DNA of 64,000 nt, from positions 124,001 through 188,000 of the forward strand of contig QYRS01000011.1 in assembly GCA_006503535.1 (NCBI GenBank). The letters run 5' to 3'. Positions 1 to 11,090 of this stretch are shown in pieces. This stretch comes from Arthrinium phaeospermum. Lineage: Eukaryota > Ascomycota > Sordariomycetes > Amphisphaeriales > Apiosporaceae. The position numbers and the translations under genes are program-made. The notes below the pieces were generated by a model. That model saw nothing but the letters and a program-made list of their open reading frames with translations. It was not told the origin of the DNA and did no database searches. The stretch's first letter is position 1; every line of letters begins with the position of its first letter.

Positions 1-615
1 TGCAAACGGAGGTTTGTCGCGATGGTCCATCTTGGTGCTGTATACAAGCCGCGCGGCCTGCTTCCTCTGCTGCCAAAGGAAAGAAAAAGTGTCGCTTCAA
101 GTCATTATGGACGCAAAGACGATTGCTCCCAAGCGCGCCCCAGAGTTCGCAGAAATATTTTATGTATGGGGTTGGGAGAGATAAATGGACAGACAACGAA
201 GGGATAGGTCGAACTCGCGATTCACAGTTGATAGCTGGGGATCGGAGCTACTAATGCTAGAGCTGTACTGGAACTGGCAGGTTCAATCAATGGGAGTTGC
301 TGCCGCCACTGTCCCACTGACCCTAGAAACCTTGAAACCTTAAATCGATTAGCGCTGAGGCTCTTGCCTAAGTGATGGCAGCAGAGTTACCTAAACCACT
401 GCTGACTGCCAGTTTGACCTATCTCCGGTAACGCCTTGACTTAGCAACCACCCCCACGCAAATGTTCTAGAAGGTCGCATTCAACTTGATCTTCTTCAAC
501 TTCTGGATCAACCAAACATAAAATACGACAACTAAGCCGCGACTTCGAGAGCCCGATCTAGACAAACGCTTGGCCGATCTGATATACAATTTTCTCTTTT
601 ACCCGGTTGCCCAGC
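1..615. other. Intergenic region upstream of prp18
   Basis: No recognisable gene is visible on either strand. The short open frames here have no conserved motifs. The last 150 bases before position 616 are A/C-rich and probably hold the promoter and 5' leader of the splicing-factor gene. Confidence 0.5.
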
Positions 616-1668
616 ATGGATTTCGCCTCTCTCATGTCCAAGGAAATCGCGAAGGCCAAGGCCCCAGCCGCCGAGGAAAAGTCCAAGAAGTACATAAGGC
701 GGTCTGAAGCCGAAGCCCAACGCGAGGCCGCCTACCTCGCCGAACAAAAAGAGCTGGAAGAGAAGCGCGCCCTCAAAGCCGCAGAGAAGCGCAAGCGCGA
801 GGAGGACGCCGCCGAAGAAGCCCTCCTCCAGGCGGAGAAGCGACGCAAGCTCGAGGAGGAGACGCGGAGGCGGCGCGAAGAAGCCACCGCCGAGGAGGAA
901 CGAAAGCGCCGGAAGCGCCTGGGGCTCCCCGAGCTGCGGAAGGAAGACAGCGCCGATGCGACGGACGCCCCCGAAGACGGCACGGAAGACATACCCGACG
1001 AGGAGCTGCTCGCCAAGCTGCGGGAGCTGGGCGAGCCGGTCACGCTGTTCGGCGAGGCGCATCGGGGTCGACTGCGGCGGTACCGCAAGCTGACGACGGT
1101 GGTGACCCAGGGCCCCATCCCGACGACGCTGCAGCTGGTGGACGAGAAGGACATGCGCATCAGCGACGACAACATTCCCGCCGACAAGGAGGGCCGTCTG
1201 TACCTGTTCCGGCAGCTCGCATCGTACTTCACCATGGTGCTGCGCGAGTGGGAGCTGGCCCTCGCGCGCGAGCAGCGCCGCGACACCTTCGAGAGCAAGG
1301 CCGCCCTCAGCGCCATGACCCAGAGCCGCGACAACATGGTGCCGCTATTTCGGCGCTTCGAGAAGAACGAGCTCGAGGACGACGTGCTCAAACCCGTAAT
1401 CGAGATTGTTCAGGCTGCCCAGGAGCGCCGCTACGTCGACGCCAACGACGGCTACCTAAGGCTGAGTATCGGCAAGGCGGCCTGGCCCATCGGTGTCACC
1501 ATGGTGGGTATTCACGAACGTAGTGCCCGAGAGAAGTTGCATAATGGCGAGAGGGGTCATGTTATGGGTGATGAAGTCACACGAAAGTTTCTACAGAGTA
1601 TCAAGCGATGTTTGACCTTTGCACAGGTCAGGTGGCCGCCGGAGGACGTGCGGCAATTGATGGGTTAG
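616..1668 (+). CDS. prp18: Pre-mRNA-splicing factor Prp18
   Basis: Single-exon gene, 350 aa, matching Prp18, the U5 snRNP-associated factor that acts in the second catalytic step of splicing in the nucleus. The frame stays open a little upstream through a TTG, but the first ATG is at 616 and gives the typical N-terminus MDFASL. Residues about 30-105 form a highly charged Lys/Glu/Arg coiled coil. A short PRP4/SFM-type motif follows near residues 124-150 (DEELLAKLRELGEPVTLFGE). The C-terminal Prp18 helical domain covers about 200-345 and contains the nearly invariant loop WPIGVTMVGIHER, the family hallmark. The gene converges on the complex I subunit gene, with 276 bases between stop codons. 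The antisense frames across it are composition artefacts. Confidence 0.95.
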   Translation: MDFASLMSKEIAKAKAPAAEEKSKKYIRRSEAEAQREAAYLAEQKELEEKRALKAAEKRKREEDAAEEALLQAEKRRKLEEETRRRREEATAEEERKRRKRLGLPELRKEDSADATDAPEDGTEDIPDEELLAKLRELGEPVTLFGEAHRGRLRRYRKLTTVVTQGPIPTTLQLVDEKDMRISDDNIPADKEGRLYLFRQLASYFTMVLREWELALAREQRRDTFESKAALSAMTQSRDNMVPLFRRFEKNELEDDVLKPVIEIVQAAQERRYVDANDGYLRLSIGKAAWPIGVTMVGIHERSAREKLHNGERGHVMGDEVTRKFLQSIKRCLTFAQVRWPPEDVRQLMG

Positions 1669-1944
1669 AATATCAGGGACAGCCCCTTCAAATACCGTAA
1701 TTGTACAATACAACGGCCCTGCGAGCACACTCGAGTAAGTCACTGGCTCGATTTCTGTCACGCAATGGCCCCAAATGGCCGAGTTGAAGATTCTCAATAG
1801 GACCATCCTCACATATAAGAATGTTTGCAGATCTTCTTGTTCAGTGCCCGCCGGCTGTTGCCCCTCGGTGGGAGCCATAATATGTACAGTGCCTTCCCCT
1901 GTAGTCTGATCTCCCCAGCATTCATATTCCCGGCTCCTCTGCAT

Positions 1945-2439
1945 TTAGTACTCGGAGATCACATCACCCCTCCGCTTCGCGCGGAGATCCCATCGGCCCT
2001 GCGAGATGATGTCGTTAGTCAGATATTCGACAGACTCCTCCTTCCCTGCGCCCCCTACGAATCAATTGAACCGGCCCAAAGGACTTACGTCTGTCTGGTA
2101 TGCCATAACGCCAAAGATGGCGGGAACCACCATGGCGTAGACGATGGTGAGGCGGGCGGTACGAGGGTTAAAGCGGAAGTACTTGTGACGGTTCGTGGTC
2201 ATGTCTGAAGCCAGAGGTTAGCTCTTTTCTGCATCCAGCCAGCAGCCCGCCCGCGTTTCGCATCCGTCCGAGTCGTCGCGGGCGTCAATTGGCTCGAGGG
2301 ATGGGGGAGGACGTACTCCCCAGCTTTTGGATGGCCGGGTCCATCGACATCTCTGTAAAGGCGCATTCGTTAGCGTGTCTGCGATTCAATCGGGTACCAG
2401 AGCTGGAGCTTTCTTACTGTAGTGCTTGAGGCCAGCCAT
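1945..2439 (-). CDS. Mitochondrial complex I small subunit (B15/NDUFB4-like)
   Basis: Four coding exons assembled by eye: 2418-2439, 2317-2352, 2089-2204 and 1945-1998. All junctions are GT-AG and in phase. The product is 75 aa, starts MAGLKHYKMSMDPAIQKLG, and has one membrane segment (about residues 35-55, LTIVYAMVVPAIFGVMAY) followed by a short basic tail ending ISEY. A tiny single-span protein with this N-terminus matches the fungal NADH:ubiquinone oxidoreductase small accessory subunit annotated as 6.6 kDa or B15 type, which sits in the membrane arm of respiratory complex I. The assignment rests on recalled family resemblance; the gene structure itself is read directly. It is divergent from the GST gene, with 764 bases between start codons. 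Because the exons are so small, no single open frame reveals it. Confidence 0.8.
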
Positions 2440-3203
2440 CTTGACGAACTGTGATTGATCGTCTTGCACTGGGTGTGGTGTTATGTGGTTTGGTGAACTG
2501 TGACGACTTCGTTGCGAGGTTTCGCAGCTGCTCCCGGTTGAAGCTTGGTGGTGTTCGCGGGCGCTCGGATCAAGCCTGCCTCAGCCTCGCACCTTGGCAC
2601 TTGGGGCAGGTTGTTAGCCACAATTCGTATTCGTGGCGCGGTAGGCTAATAATAATTAAGGTCCATCCTTTCGGCAAGCTGCTTGCGGTTTCCCCACCCC
2701 GATCTAATCATGTAAAGATGGGACGATATGGACAACCAACAATGACATCTGTTGGTGATGCGCGTCCCCAGAAGGTGCATTGATAATCGCTCGGACGGGC
2801 ATCGGAAAGGTGCCTGCTCAACTCGCCGGCCATGGCACCAAAATTGCAGAGATCAGCATGCGTAGAGACATCATGGGCAAAAGGAAAGCAAGCAGGTGCG
2901 GCCGGAGCCTCCGCCGCCTAGCTAGATGCAGACATCTGCCGAGGCTTGTTTGTAAGTTTAGTAAGGCATGGTGGGGCGCTCTTATGAATCTTCATACGAT
3001 CTGCTGAGCTTCCGACTTGGGTTTCATAGGCTCGGGGTATTATCACTAGGTGTTATTTCATTGATTGAAGTATCAGAGACTTGCCAGGAACAGTCTGACA
3101 TTCAAATTCTTGTCCATTAATGTAAAATCGCCTCTCTAGGGTTTCCTTCACAACCTGAACCACATTGTCTAGCCTGTAAACTCAACAGTACAACTATACC
3201 ATC
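2440..3203. promoter_or_regulatory. Divergent intergenic promoter region (complex I subunit / GST)
   Basis: 764 bases between two outward-facing start codons. It must hold both promoters and 5' leaders. I see no coding signal and no clear TATA box. Boundaries are the start codons. Confidence 0.45.
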
Positions 3204-4061
3204 ATGGCGCAGCCCAAGATCAAGCTTTACTGGTAAGTGTAGTTACTTTTATGTTCAAGGTTGAAACGGGGGCTAACATTGGATAGGCTTGAGAAGTCCA
3301 GAGCCCAGAGTATCCTCTGGCTGTTGGAAGAGCTCAAGCTGGAGTATGAGCTCGAGCTTTTCCATCGCAACAAGGAGACCATGCTTGCGCCCCCCGAGCT
3401 GAAGCAGATCCACGCCTTGGGCAAGTCTCCCGTCATCTCCATCACCCCTTCGGATGCCGCCACTACGGGTGCCAAACCCATCGTGATCGCGGAGACGGGT
3501 TTCATCACGCAGTACCTCTGCGAGCACTTCGCCCAAGACAGCCAAGCCGGCACCCTCATGCCGGCGCGGTACCGCGAGGGCCAAGAGGGCAAGGCCGGCG
3601 GCGAGACGGAGCAGTGGATGCGCTGGCAGTACTTCCTTCACTACACGGAAGGCAGCCTCATGCCCGTGCTCATCATGGCCATGGTGCTCGGTGCCCTCAA
3701 GGGCCCCAAGGTGCCCTTCTTCGTGCGGCCGCTCACCACCATGATCGCGAACCAGATCTTCTCGGCGTTCATCTTCCCCAACGCCAAGACGCACCTGGCG
3801 TTCCTCGAGCAGCAGATCACGACCTCCGGCGGCGACTACATGTGCGGAACCCAGCTCAGCGCCGCGGATATCGTGCTTGCATTCGGCCTCGTCACGGCCA
3901 AGGATCAGTTCAGCACGTTTGGCCGGTGGGAGCAGCCGCCTGAGAAGCAGTACCCCAAGCTCTGGGCTTGGATGGACAGGATGGAGAAGGAGCCCGGCTA
4001 CCAGAAGTCGGTGGAGAAGATCAAGACAATTGATAGCAGCTACGGAGTCAAGTTCCCCTAG
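3204..4061 (+). CDS. Glutathione S-transferase (Gtt1-like)
   Basis: Two exons, 3204-3232 and 3287-4061, give 267 aa. The 54-nt intron starts GTAAGT, has a CTAAC branch site and ends ATAG, splitting a Trp codon. The N-terminal thioredoxin-like GST domain (residues about 6-95) begins KLYWLEKSRAQSILWLLEEL; Ser14-Arg15 sits where family members place the glutathione-activating residue. The middle has the GKSPV cis-Pro motif and the ETGFITQYL helix. An all-helical C-terminal domain follows (about 125-250) with hydrophobic segments, including FVRPLTTMIANQIFSAFIFP, as in yeast Gtt1, which is ER/membrane associated. The predicted role is conjugation of glutathione to hydrophobic electrophiles or peroxide detoxification; the substrate cannot be told from sequence. 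A large antisense frame over this gene (3273-4166) is a shadow. Confidence 0.9.
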
Positions 4062-4669
4062 GTGTGGGAAAAAGCAGCCAACGAGCAGCCGGTACGTGAT
4101 AGGCGTCTGTGGGAGATGACCCATGGAGTTACGTACGTCGAGGGAAACGATTGAATCATGTAACATAAGTAAAGAGAAAAATCGCAGGAGGATTCGTAAT
4201 CCCCAAAATATGAATTATGCATCCTTACAATACCAGGTTCACACTGCGACTCACAGAATACTTCCGCAAGTTGCTCTTTGGACTTACATGCAGCTCGCGT
4301 CGTAAGTTTGGTGCGCATTCTCGTTTTGGACGTGTACATGGATGTATGCAGGAAGTCATTAGCTCCTTCTTGTTTAGGATGTGACTTGACAGGGAATCGG
4401 GCGATGGCGTGCGTCAGATCTGTTGATCATTTCTCCGGTTTCTTCAGTAGTAAAGGGTTGCATCGTCGCTTCGGCTCAGCCTATATTGACACTGTAGAGC
4501 TCTTGCCCCCAGTCCGGCATTTTTGAGAATACTGATGTAACAACTTGGGTTCTGACTAACTACGAAATACACATATAGCCAAACACTCGTTGGCCTTGAT
4601 CTGGAGCCGATGCAACGAAGCTGGTCTGAATGAGACTAAAGACTCAATAACATAGCAAGGCGTGAAGTC
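4062..4669. other. Intergenic region between GST and amidohydrolase genes
   Basis: 608 bases containing the GST 3' end and the promoter of the downstream amidohydrolase. Small open frames here lack motifs and I see no gene. Confidence 0.45.
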
Positions 4670-7600
4670 ATGGCAACCAAGGATGAAGAGTGCCTATCTG
4701 TGTCGCCGCCGCCATACGAGGCAGAGGCCTATGCACATCACCGCCAACCGCGCTTCAGACGCAGGGTGCACAAGGCCTGTTCGGCCCCGGTCTTCCTTGC
4801 CCTGGTCCTTACTCTCAGTGTCTCGTATCTATGTATAGTGCTTGGTAGGAGGGCTGTTCTCGATGGCACTCCAGCGAAGGCGTTCACCTCGCCGATATCG
4901 CCCAGCAAGTTCGAGGCGGGCATGAAAGTTTGCGCTGCCCGGCATGGTCGACCAGCCGAGCCCGCCCCGGAGACCAGGGAGACGAACTCGAGATGGAACG
5001 CGATCCGAGGACAAGGCGATGCTATCATCCTGCGGAACGCCACCCTCTTCGACGGAGAATCCTTTCTCTCGGGGCCGGTCGATATCCGATTCTCCAAAGG
5101 GCTCATCAGCTCGGTCACTCCAGCCTCCAATGGAGATCCAGGGATACTGGGAGTCAAGGAGTTTGATCTTCAGGGCAGATATGTGACGCCTGGCTTGGTC
5201 GACATGCACTCACATCACACAATTGGATCGTGGCCGGGGACAGCGGTCAGTGAGGATGTGAACGGTAAGTTTTGCTACCTGGTTGGCCCCGACTACATAG
5301 AAACCCGCGGGGAGCTGAAGAAAGTTTGATCAGAAATCAATCCCATGTTCGGGACTCTCACGCCGTTTCTGAGAATAATCGACTCGATGAAGGCATACGA
5401 CAAATCAACCGAAGTCATCGCCTCTGGTGGAGTCACCACCAGTCTGATACTTCCCGGCTCAGCCAATACCATGGGCGGAGAAGGGACCGTGATCAAGAAT
5501 GTGCTAAAGTCGGGAGACTCGGGCGAGTACGTGGTCGAGGAGATGCTGCTCGAGCGCGACGTCCCGCTGGAAGAGAGGCACCGGTACATGAAGTTCGCCT
5601 GCGGCGAGAACCCCAAGCGATCATACGACCACCAGCGCTTCGCGCTGGCTTACATCTTGCGCCGCCACCTGAGCCGGGCCAAGGAGGCGATGGAGAAACA
5701 GGATGCCTGGTGCGAAGCGGCGTCCCTTTTGAGTTCCAAGGCAGAGCAAGAGCAGGCCCGGTTCATGGAGCACACTGGGGGGTATCCTGAGCATCTCGAG
5801 CTCGAATCCACCATCGGCCTCATGCGCGGCCGGGTCGCTATGCACAACCACTGCTACGAGCCAGAGGACATGGAGACCATGCTCCGGGTCACTCGCGAGT
5901 TCGGCATCCGGGTTCGCGCGTTCCACCACGCCATCGCGGCGTGGCAAGTGCCCGAGATGCTGAAGACGTACGGAGAGTGAGTCGTACGCTGTAGCTGTAG
6001 GGTTGGATGGAAGGCACCCGTGCTGACATGTTACTAACAGTAATGTCACGGTCGCAACTTTTGCCGAGATCTCTCTGTACAAGCAGGAGGCGTACTATCC
6101 GAACCTGTACGCCGGCGCCATACTTCATAAGCACGGAGTTTCTGTTGCTTACAAGTCGGTATGAAACATCTACGGCTGCTTCCTCGTTGTAGCACATGGA
6201 AACTAACCTTACCAAGGACCATTTCTTCGAAAGTACAAACGCAAAATATGTATTGTATGTTTCATGCTTCGGTCGTGTCTGTTTGGCATGTCACACTCAC
6301 TGCCACGCAGGTCACAAGCAGCCATTGGCCACGCATTTCACCTCCCAGCCGACAAGGCATTACAAGCAGTGACTTCAGTTCCGGCAAAAGCCATCGATGT
6401 GGCTAATCGAGTTGGCTACGTACGCAAAGGGTACGATGCTGACATAGTTGTTGTAAGTGCAGTCCTTTGATATCATCCGGCAAGCAGTATCAGGGCAAAT
6501 TGCGGTATGCATGAGCAAACAAGAATGATATATGCCCTAACGTTGGCTACAGTGGGACTCCCATCCATTATCCATTGGCGCCACTCCGCAGCAGGTCTTT
6601 ATCGATGGTGTTGCCACACTCAAGTCCGACGATGTCGAGTACGCTACTGGCTCCTCTATGGAGGCACAGGCAGCACCATCGGTCCCTAGTGAAATGCCGC
6701 AGATGCGTGTTAGAAAGTCGGAGAAGGAAGCGAAGAGCTTCTGCACTTCGGCAAAGAAGGAACGCCGGAGCTTCGTCATCCAAGGCATCCGGAAGTCCTT
6801 CCTAGACAACTATCCTCAGCTATCCAGGGGCGTTTCACCATCCGGGGAAGCAGAGAACCTTACTTTGGTCATCGACGAGGGCAAACTCTCCTGTCTGGGC
6901 ACTCAAGATACCTGTGAAACGGCAGTGGCTTCAGTTAACACTGCTGGCGACCGCCCCCTGCATGTGCAACTCAAGAACGGGCATCTTCTGCCTGGGCTAA
7001 CGGCGATGACCAACTTGATCGGCCTGAAAGAGATCGCCACGCAAGCGTCAACTGGAAACGGCGCGGCGTCGGTCAAGGATGTGCGAGACCCGGCCTACAT
7101 TGACCACGCGAAATATGGCGTCTACCTCGACGGCAAGGGGTTCACCCGTGCGCGCATGGGTGGTGTCACGCGCGTCATCACGCCTCCCGAGCTGGGCTCG
7201 GACGGCATGCTTCAGGGCATATCGACTGGCCTCAGAACCAGCGGCACTCACACCCTTCTTGACGGTGGCATATTCCAGGACGACGTGGGCTTGCACGTAG
7301 TCATCGGGGACGCCAACAAGGCCAAGGGGAGCGTCAGCCAGGCCATCCAGACGCTCCGGGCGATTTTGCAGGAGAACCGGGGGAGGGAAACAAGAGCGCG
7401 TATGGACTCGTGGCGGAAGGGAAGATGCCGCTGCTTGTGTCAGTGGTGAACCTGGTATGTTTTCACGTCGATCATATCTGACAATCTAAAAGTAGATATA
7501 TGTACATGAGGTGAGACACATATTTCTGACGGCCCCTTCACACCATGCAGGCCGCTACGCAGCAGATCATCGCCATCAAGAGGGATTTCCCTAGTGTCAA

Positions 7601-8359
7601 CATCGTTTTGAACGGTGGACATGCAGCGCCCCTGGTACGTACAAGCTTACAAGATCATCCCCCCAGGCCGTCCATGAAGGTGGCCGCTACCTGTCGAGTA
7701 TTGAACTGATCAATCATGCTATTGTTACTCCCCTCCAATAGGTTGCCAAAGAGCTTGCTGAAGTTGGCATCCCCGTCATCCTTTCGGCCACACGACCGGG
7801 CTTCGCGACCTGGGAGGGCAAAGATTACCTCGTCGGACCACCCCTGACACGCAGCCCCGCCAGCATTCTGAGCGAGGCAGGCGTCCTGTATGCCATAGCG
7901 GTAAAAGGGGACAGTGAGAAATTAGCTTTGTTTTTTTGTTCCATCGCCCTGATTCATCCCCGTTTTGAACCATCCCTACTGCGTTTCCCTCGCCACCACC
8001 ACAGCAATTACACGATGCTATGCAGCGACATTAGTCCGACCCTCGCGGCTCCAGTAGTCCTCCTCGCTGACCAGAAGCCGAAACCAGTACCCGAGGGCGA
8101 CTCCCGAATCCAGAGCCTGTCGCTCGAAGCGGCGTGGGCGGCCAAGTACGCCGGGCTCAGTGACCGCGAGGCCGTCCGGTTGGTCTCGAGAAACGTCGAG
8201 AAGATTCTTGGCCTGAAGTCCAGCAAGGACGTGGTGCTGTGGGAGAGCAGCCCGCTGCAGTTTGGCGCCTCGGTTGTCTTGTCTTTCGAGGAGAACCAAG
8301 AAGGCAGGCTGGCGGTGGCGTCGTGTTGGCCGGATGATGTTGCGGACGACTCAATCTGA
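4670..8359 (+). CDS. Membrane-anchored tandem amidohydrolase-like protein, apparent frameshift
   Basis: Nine exons: 4670-5264, 5334-5976, 6041-6158, 6217-6254, 6311-6452, 6553-7454, 7551-7634, 7742-7913 and 8088-8359. They encode about 988 aa if one missing base near 7383 is allowed for. A short cytosolic N-terminus is followed by one membrane helix (residues about 37-60), suggesting a type II membrane protein. Module 1 has the amidohydrolase start (RNATLFDGE, then VTPGLVDMHSHH) with metal-binding H180-x-H182 and later histidines (HNHCY, AFHHAI). Module 2 repeats the fold, but its PGL segment reads AMTN, so the HxH pair is lost. Fungal relatives are often annotated as carbohydrate esterase family 9 or imidazolonepropionase-like; the substrate is unknown. 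The reading frame breaks at a run of five G (7379-7383). The last intron has three in-phase acceptors (exon starts 8055, 8058 or 8088), so the C-terminal part of the model is approximate. Confidence 0.8.
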
Positions 8360-8760
8360 TGCAGCTCGTTGGTAAAGATAACAAGCATTTGCCAAATTGT
8401 CCAGTTAATATACTAGTTTAATCGCTATTTCAAGCCGACCTCGCGTAGAGCAAGTCAGACTGGCTTGGCCATTAAATAAACACTTGAATTGGTTACTATG
8501 ACTTGTCGACCACTGACATTGCATCGCCCAGTCTTGGTGTTGATGGACGGACAAATTGGCCAACTTGTCTTCTCGTGGCACAAAGAAAGACGCTATCACA
8601 ATCTTCTATAATGGGACATAATAGGGACAGTCAACCTCAAGTGCCACATGGCATGGCCAAACTTCATATTACTAGATGCAGTCTTGCTCCATGTCGTGAA
8701 GCCCAGTACACTCACTTGCCTCATAAGGGTTCAAGTGCTGCGTATTGAATGGCCAGAACC

Positions 8761-8800
<40 letters not shown>

Positions 8801-8906
8801 CGATTCTCACAAAGCCGTATTTGTCCACGCCCCTGAACGCCGTAATGCCTCGCTAACTGCCAATTACCAAATTCGATGGCGGGCCTTTGCGTCGGCCCAG
8901 GACTCT
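8360..8906. other. Intergenic region between convergent genes
   Basis: 547 bases between convergent stop codons, holding both 3' ends and a long TG dinucleotide repeat. No coding signal is seen. Confidence 0.5.
8762..8797. repeat. (TG)18 microsatellite
   Basis: An uninterrupted run of 18 TG units lies between two convergent genes. It could form Z-DNA and is likely length-polymorphic between strains. Confidence 0.97.
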
Positions 8907-10559
8907 CTACCCGACGGAACTCTCGCCCTGGCCCAACTGCCTGCGTGTATCATCAAACCAGGTCTCGCCACCGCCGATACTGGACATGGCGTTGCCCATA
9001 CCCTTTCTCGTTCCCTTAACCTCGAGATCCGCAGCTGCGATGTTCATGCGTCGAATTCGCTCGAGAGCCTCTCTCTCGTAATTCTTGGCCGTTTCCAGCC
9101 CCTTCGTCTGCATCTCAACTCTGTCATCGGTCGAAACAGCAACAAGGAGCTGCCAGATAAGTTAGTATTTAGCCTGCGAGACAGTTCGGAGAGAGTTTGA
9201 TTACCTTATCAATGGTGTTGATGCGGGCCCCGAGAACACCGCTTCGAATCATGGTCATGAGCTCTGACTCTAGTGACTCGCCGGGTTTGGCAAAGGATTT
9301 GTTCATGCTGTCCAAAGTGACACATGAGAAGGGAATGAAGTATTGCACAATGCACTTATTGCGAATGGCCGAGAAGATTGCGTGCACGTGCGGCTGGAGG
9401 TGCATATCCAGCAGATAGTCGGCACGGTAGCTCTCGAGTATGTCAAGACATGCCGAGTAACGGCCATTGACGAACATGGACACTGCCTTTCGAATATGAG
9501 GCTCCAACTCCAGATAGTTCCTGAAGCTAGAATTGTCGAGAACCCGGGACTGCAATTCTGAGCGGTCCATCGAGGCAAGAGCCAGTAAGCCACCGTATGT
9601 GGCTACATCGTTCGAACTTGCGATGTCGTTGCAGCCCTGGCAGATAGAGGGGTCGCCGACCTCAAGAAAATTCTTGGCAGCCTCGTAGAACTTGTCGGAG
9701 TGCAAGTTTGCAATGCCTGTCACCAGTTTCTGGAACGGCTGGTGTGCCTTTTGTTCCTCGTCGCTCATGCCACTGGTCAGCATCTTGCTGACGTTTGCTA
9801 GCACACTAGGCCAGTCGCGTCTCTGAAGCACTATGCTGATAATGTGCTTAGAGACACCCACGATATGGGCCTGCGTGCTGGCTTCAGGGCGCATGCGAAG
9901 GTAGGCGTCTGATGCAGCTGCCAAGTCGCCGATTTGCTCGAGATGCTCTCCAAGGTCGCGCAGACCAATCTGCCCACGATATCAGCCACACGTACTTGAC
10001 GTTACAAGGTATGCCAGCAGCTTCTTACCCGGATGCTCTCCTTCACCAGATTGTTCTTGTACTGCTTGAGCTCAGCCTCCAACCGAGCCGTCTCCAGCTT
10101 GTTCGCCTTGTCCGTCTTCTCGACCCATGCTGAATCCCATTGAGACTCGGGCTCAGTCGGGGCAGCAATCCGAATGCATTCCCATGCGTCGCGATACTGT
10201 TGAACATCCTTGCCTTTCTTGGCCTCGGCGATGGCAGCTTTCAGGGCGTCGACGCATAATGGCACGGAGCTGCGTCCAATCAGGAGCAGTCGGTCGAAGC
10301 AAGTACGCCCTGAGCCGATGCAGGTTAGCACAGAGTGGACCAAATACTGCAATGCTGCGCAGTGAACCTCGACATACCTTGATAGTTGGCGATGTAAAGA
10401 TCGAGATCAAGCTTCGGCGTCTCTGTCAGGCGGTGTCAGCTATCAGGGTACATCTCTTGCTTAGGAAGAAACAAAAAGTATAATATTACCCTTCACAATG
10501 ACGCCACCTTGGCTCTCGATAATGGTGAAGAAGTGTAGGATAGGGTCGGCCGACGCCAT
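8907..10559 (-). CDS. csn1: COP9 signalosome complex subunit 1 (Csn1)
   Basis: Five exons on the minus strand: 10490-10559, 10378-10422, 10029-10309, 9205-9969 and 8907-9149. All are GT-AG and in phase, giving 467 aa. The N-terminus MASADPILHFF is followed by LDLDLYIANYQGRTCFDRLLLIG, then an Rpn7/Csn1-type helical repeat region (EAELKQYKNNLVKESIRIGLRDLG, YLRMRPEASTQAHIV). A PCI domain occupies roughly residues 250-400, with a charged tail ending GQGESSVG. The family also includes proteasome Rpn7, but the N-terminal signature and length fit Csn1 better. Csn1 is a scaffold subunit of the signalosome that removes Nedd8 from cullins; in filamentous fungi the complex governs development and secondary metabolism. 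The small exons 1 and 2 were placed from splice sites and phase. The nearest upstream gene is more than 4 kb away. Confidence 0.9.
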
Positions 10560-11072
10560 CTTTGCTAGACGATCCCGCGATGGGGGCGCTGCCAAACGGC
10601 TATCATAAAACCGTGGGGTCGAGATGGACGTTGGGAAACGGCGATGGTTGTCGAAAGCAGATCGGCTGCTTGTTGGGAACACTCCGTAGTCTTTCGGGAA
10701 GGGTTGAGGAGGCCAAGAGGTCGGTACTTTGGTCTTGCACCTCAAAGGCGTTCCAATGTAGGTATGTTCGTGAGTAGAGGGCGTATGCAAGACGTCAATA
10801 TGTAGGTAGGTACCTAATAAATTGGTTGATGGTGGACTGCAGGCAGACAAGCTGAAGTGGGGATTGGAGGTTGTTAGGATGCCGATGCGGCCTCATGTCT
10901 TTGGAATGGAGGGGTAGCTTCAGCCTCTTGACTGCCTAGCCTAGGCAGGTACGTGTGGGGGATTAGTCAACCTCAGCTTCTCTCAGCCACACAACACCAA
11001 ATATCAGGTACCTACTTACCTACCTACGACTACAAGCAGTGAGGACTCGATTTACTTTATAAGCAGCACAAG

Positions 11073-11090
11073 AAAAAAAAAAAAAAAAAA
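11073..11090. repeat. A18 homopolymer
   Basis: Eighteen consecutive A in intergenic DNA upstream of csn1; a nucleosome-disfavouring tract. Confidence 0.9.

Noticed and set aside
3273..4166. 297-codon minus-strand open frame
   Set aside because: Antisense to the GST gene with biased His/Leu/Arg composition; no motif.
7333..7385. A 53-nt intron that would remove the exon 6 frameshift
   Set aside because: It would need a poor GTCAGC donor and would delete a well-formed coding helix (VSQAIQTLRAILQ), so a homopolymer indel is more likely.
7910..8030. A second one-base frameshift at the end of exon 8 of the amidohydrolase gene
   Set aside because: Acceptors at 8054, 8057 or 8087 with the 7914 donor keep the frame, so no indel is needed.
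8762..8797. TG repeat as a CRISPR-like or telomeric array
   Set aside because: Simple dinucleotide microsatellite without spacers; not telomeric sequence.
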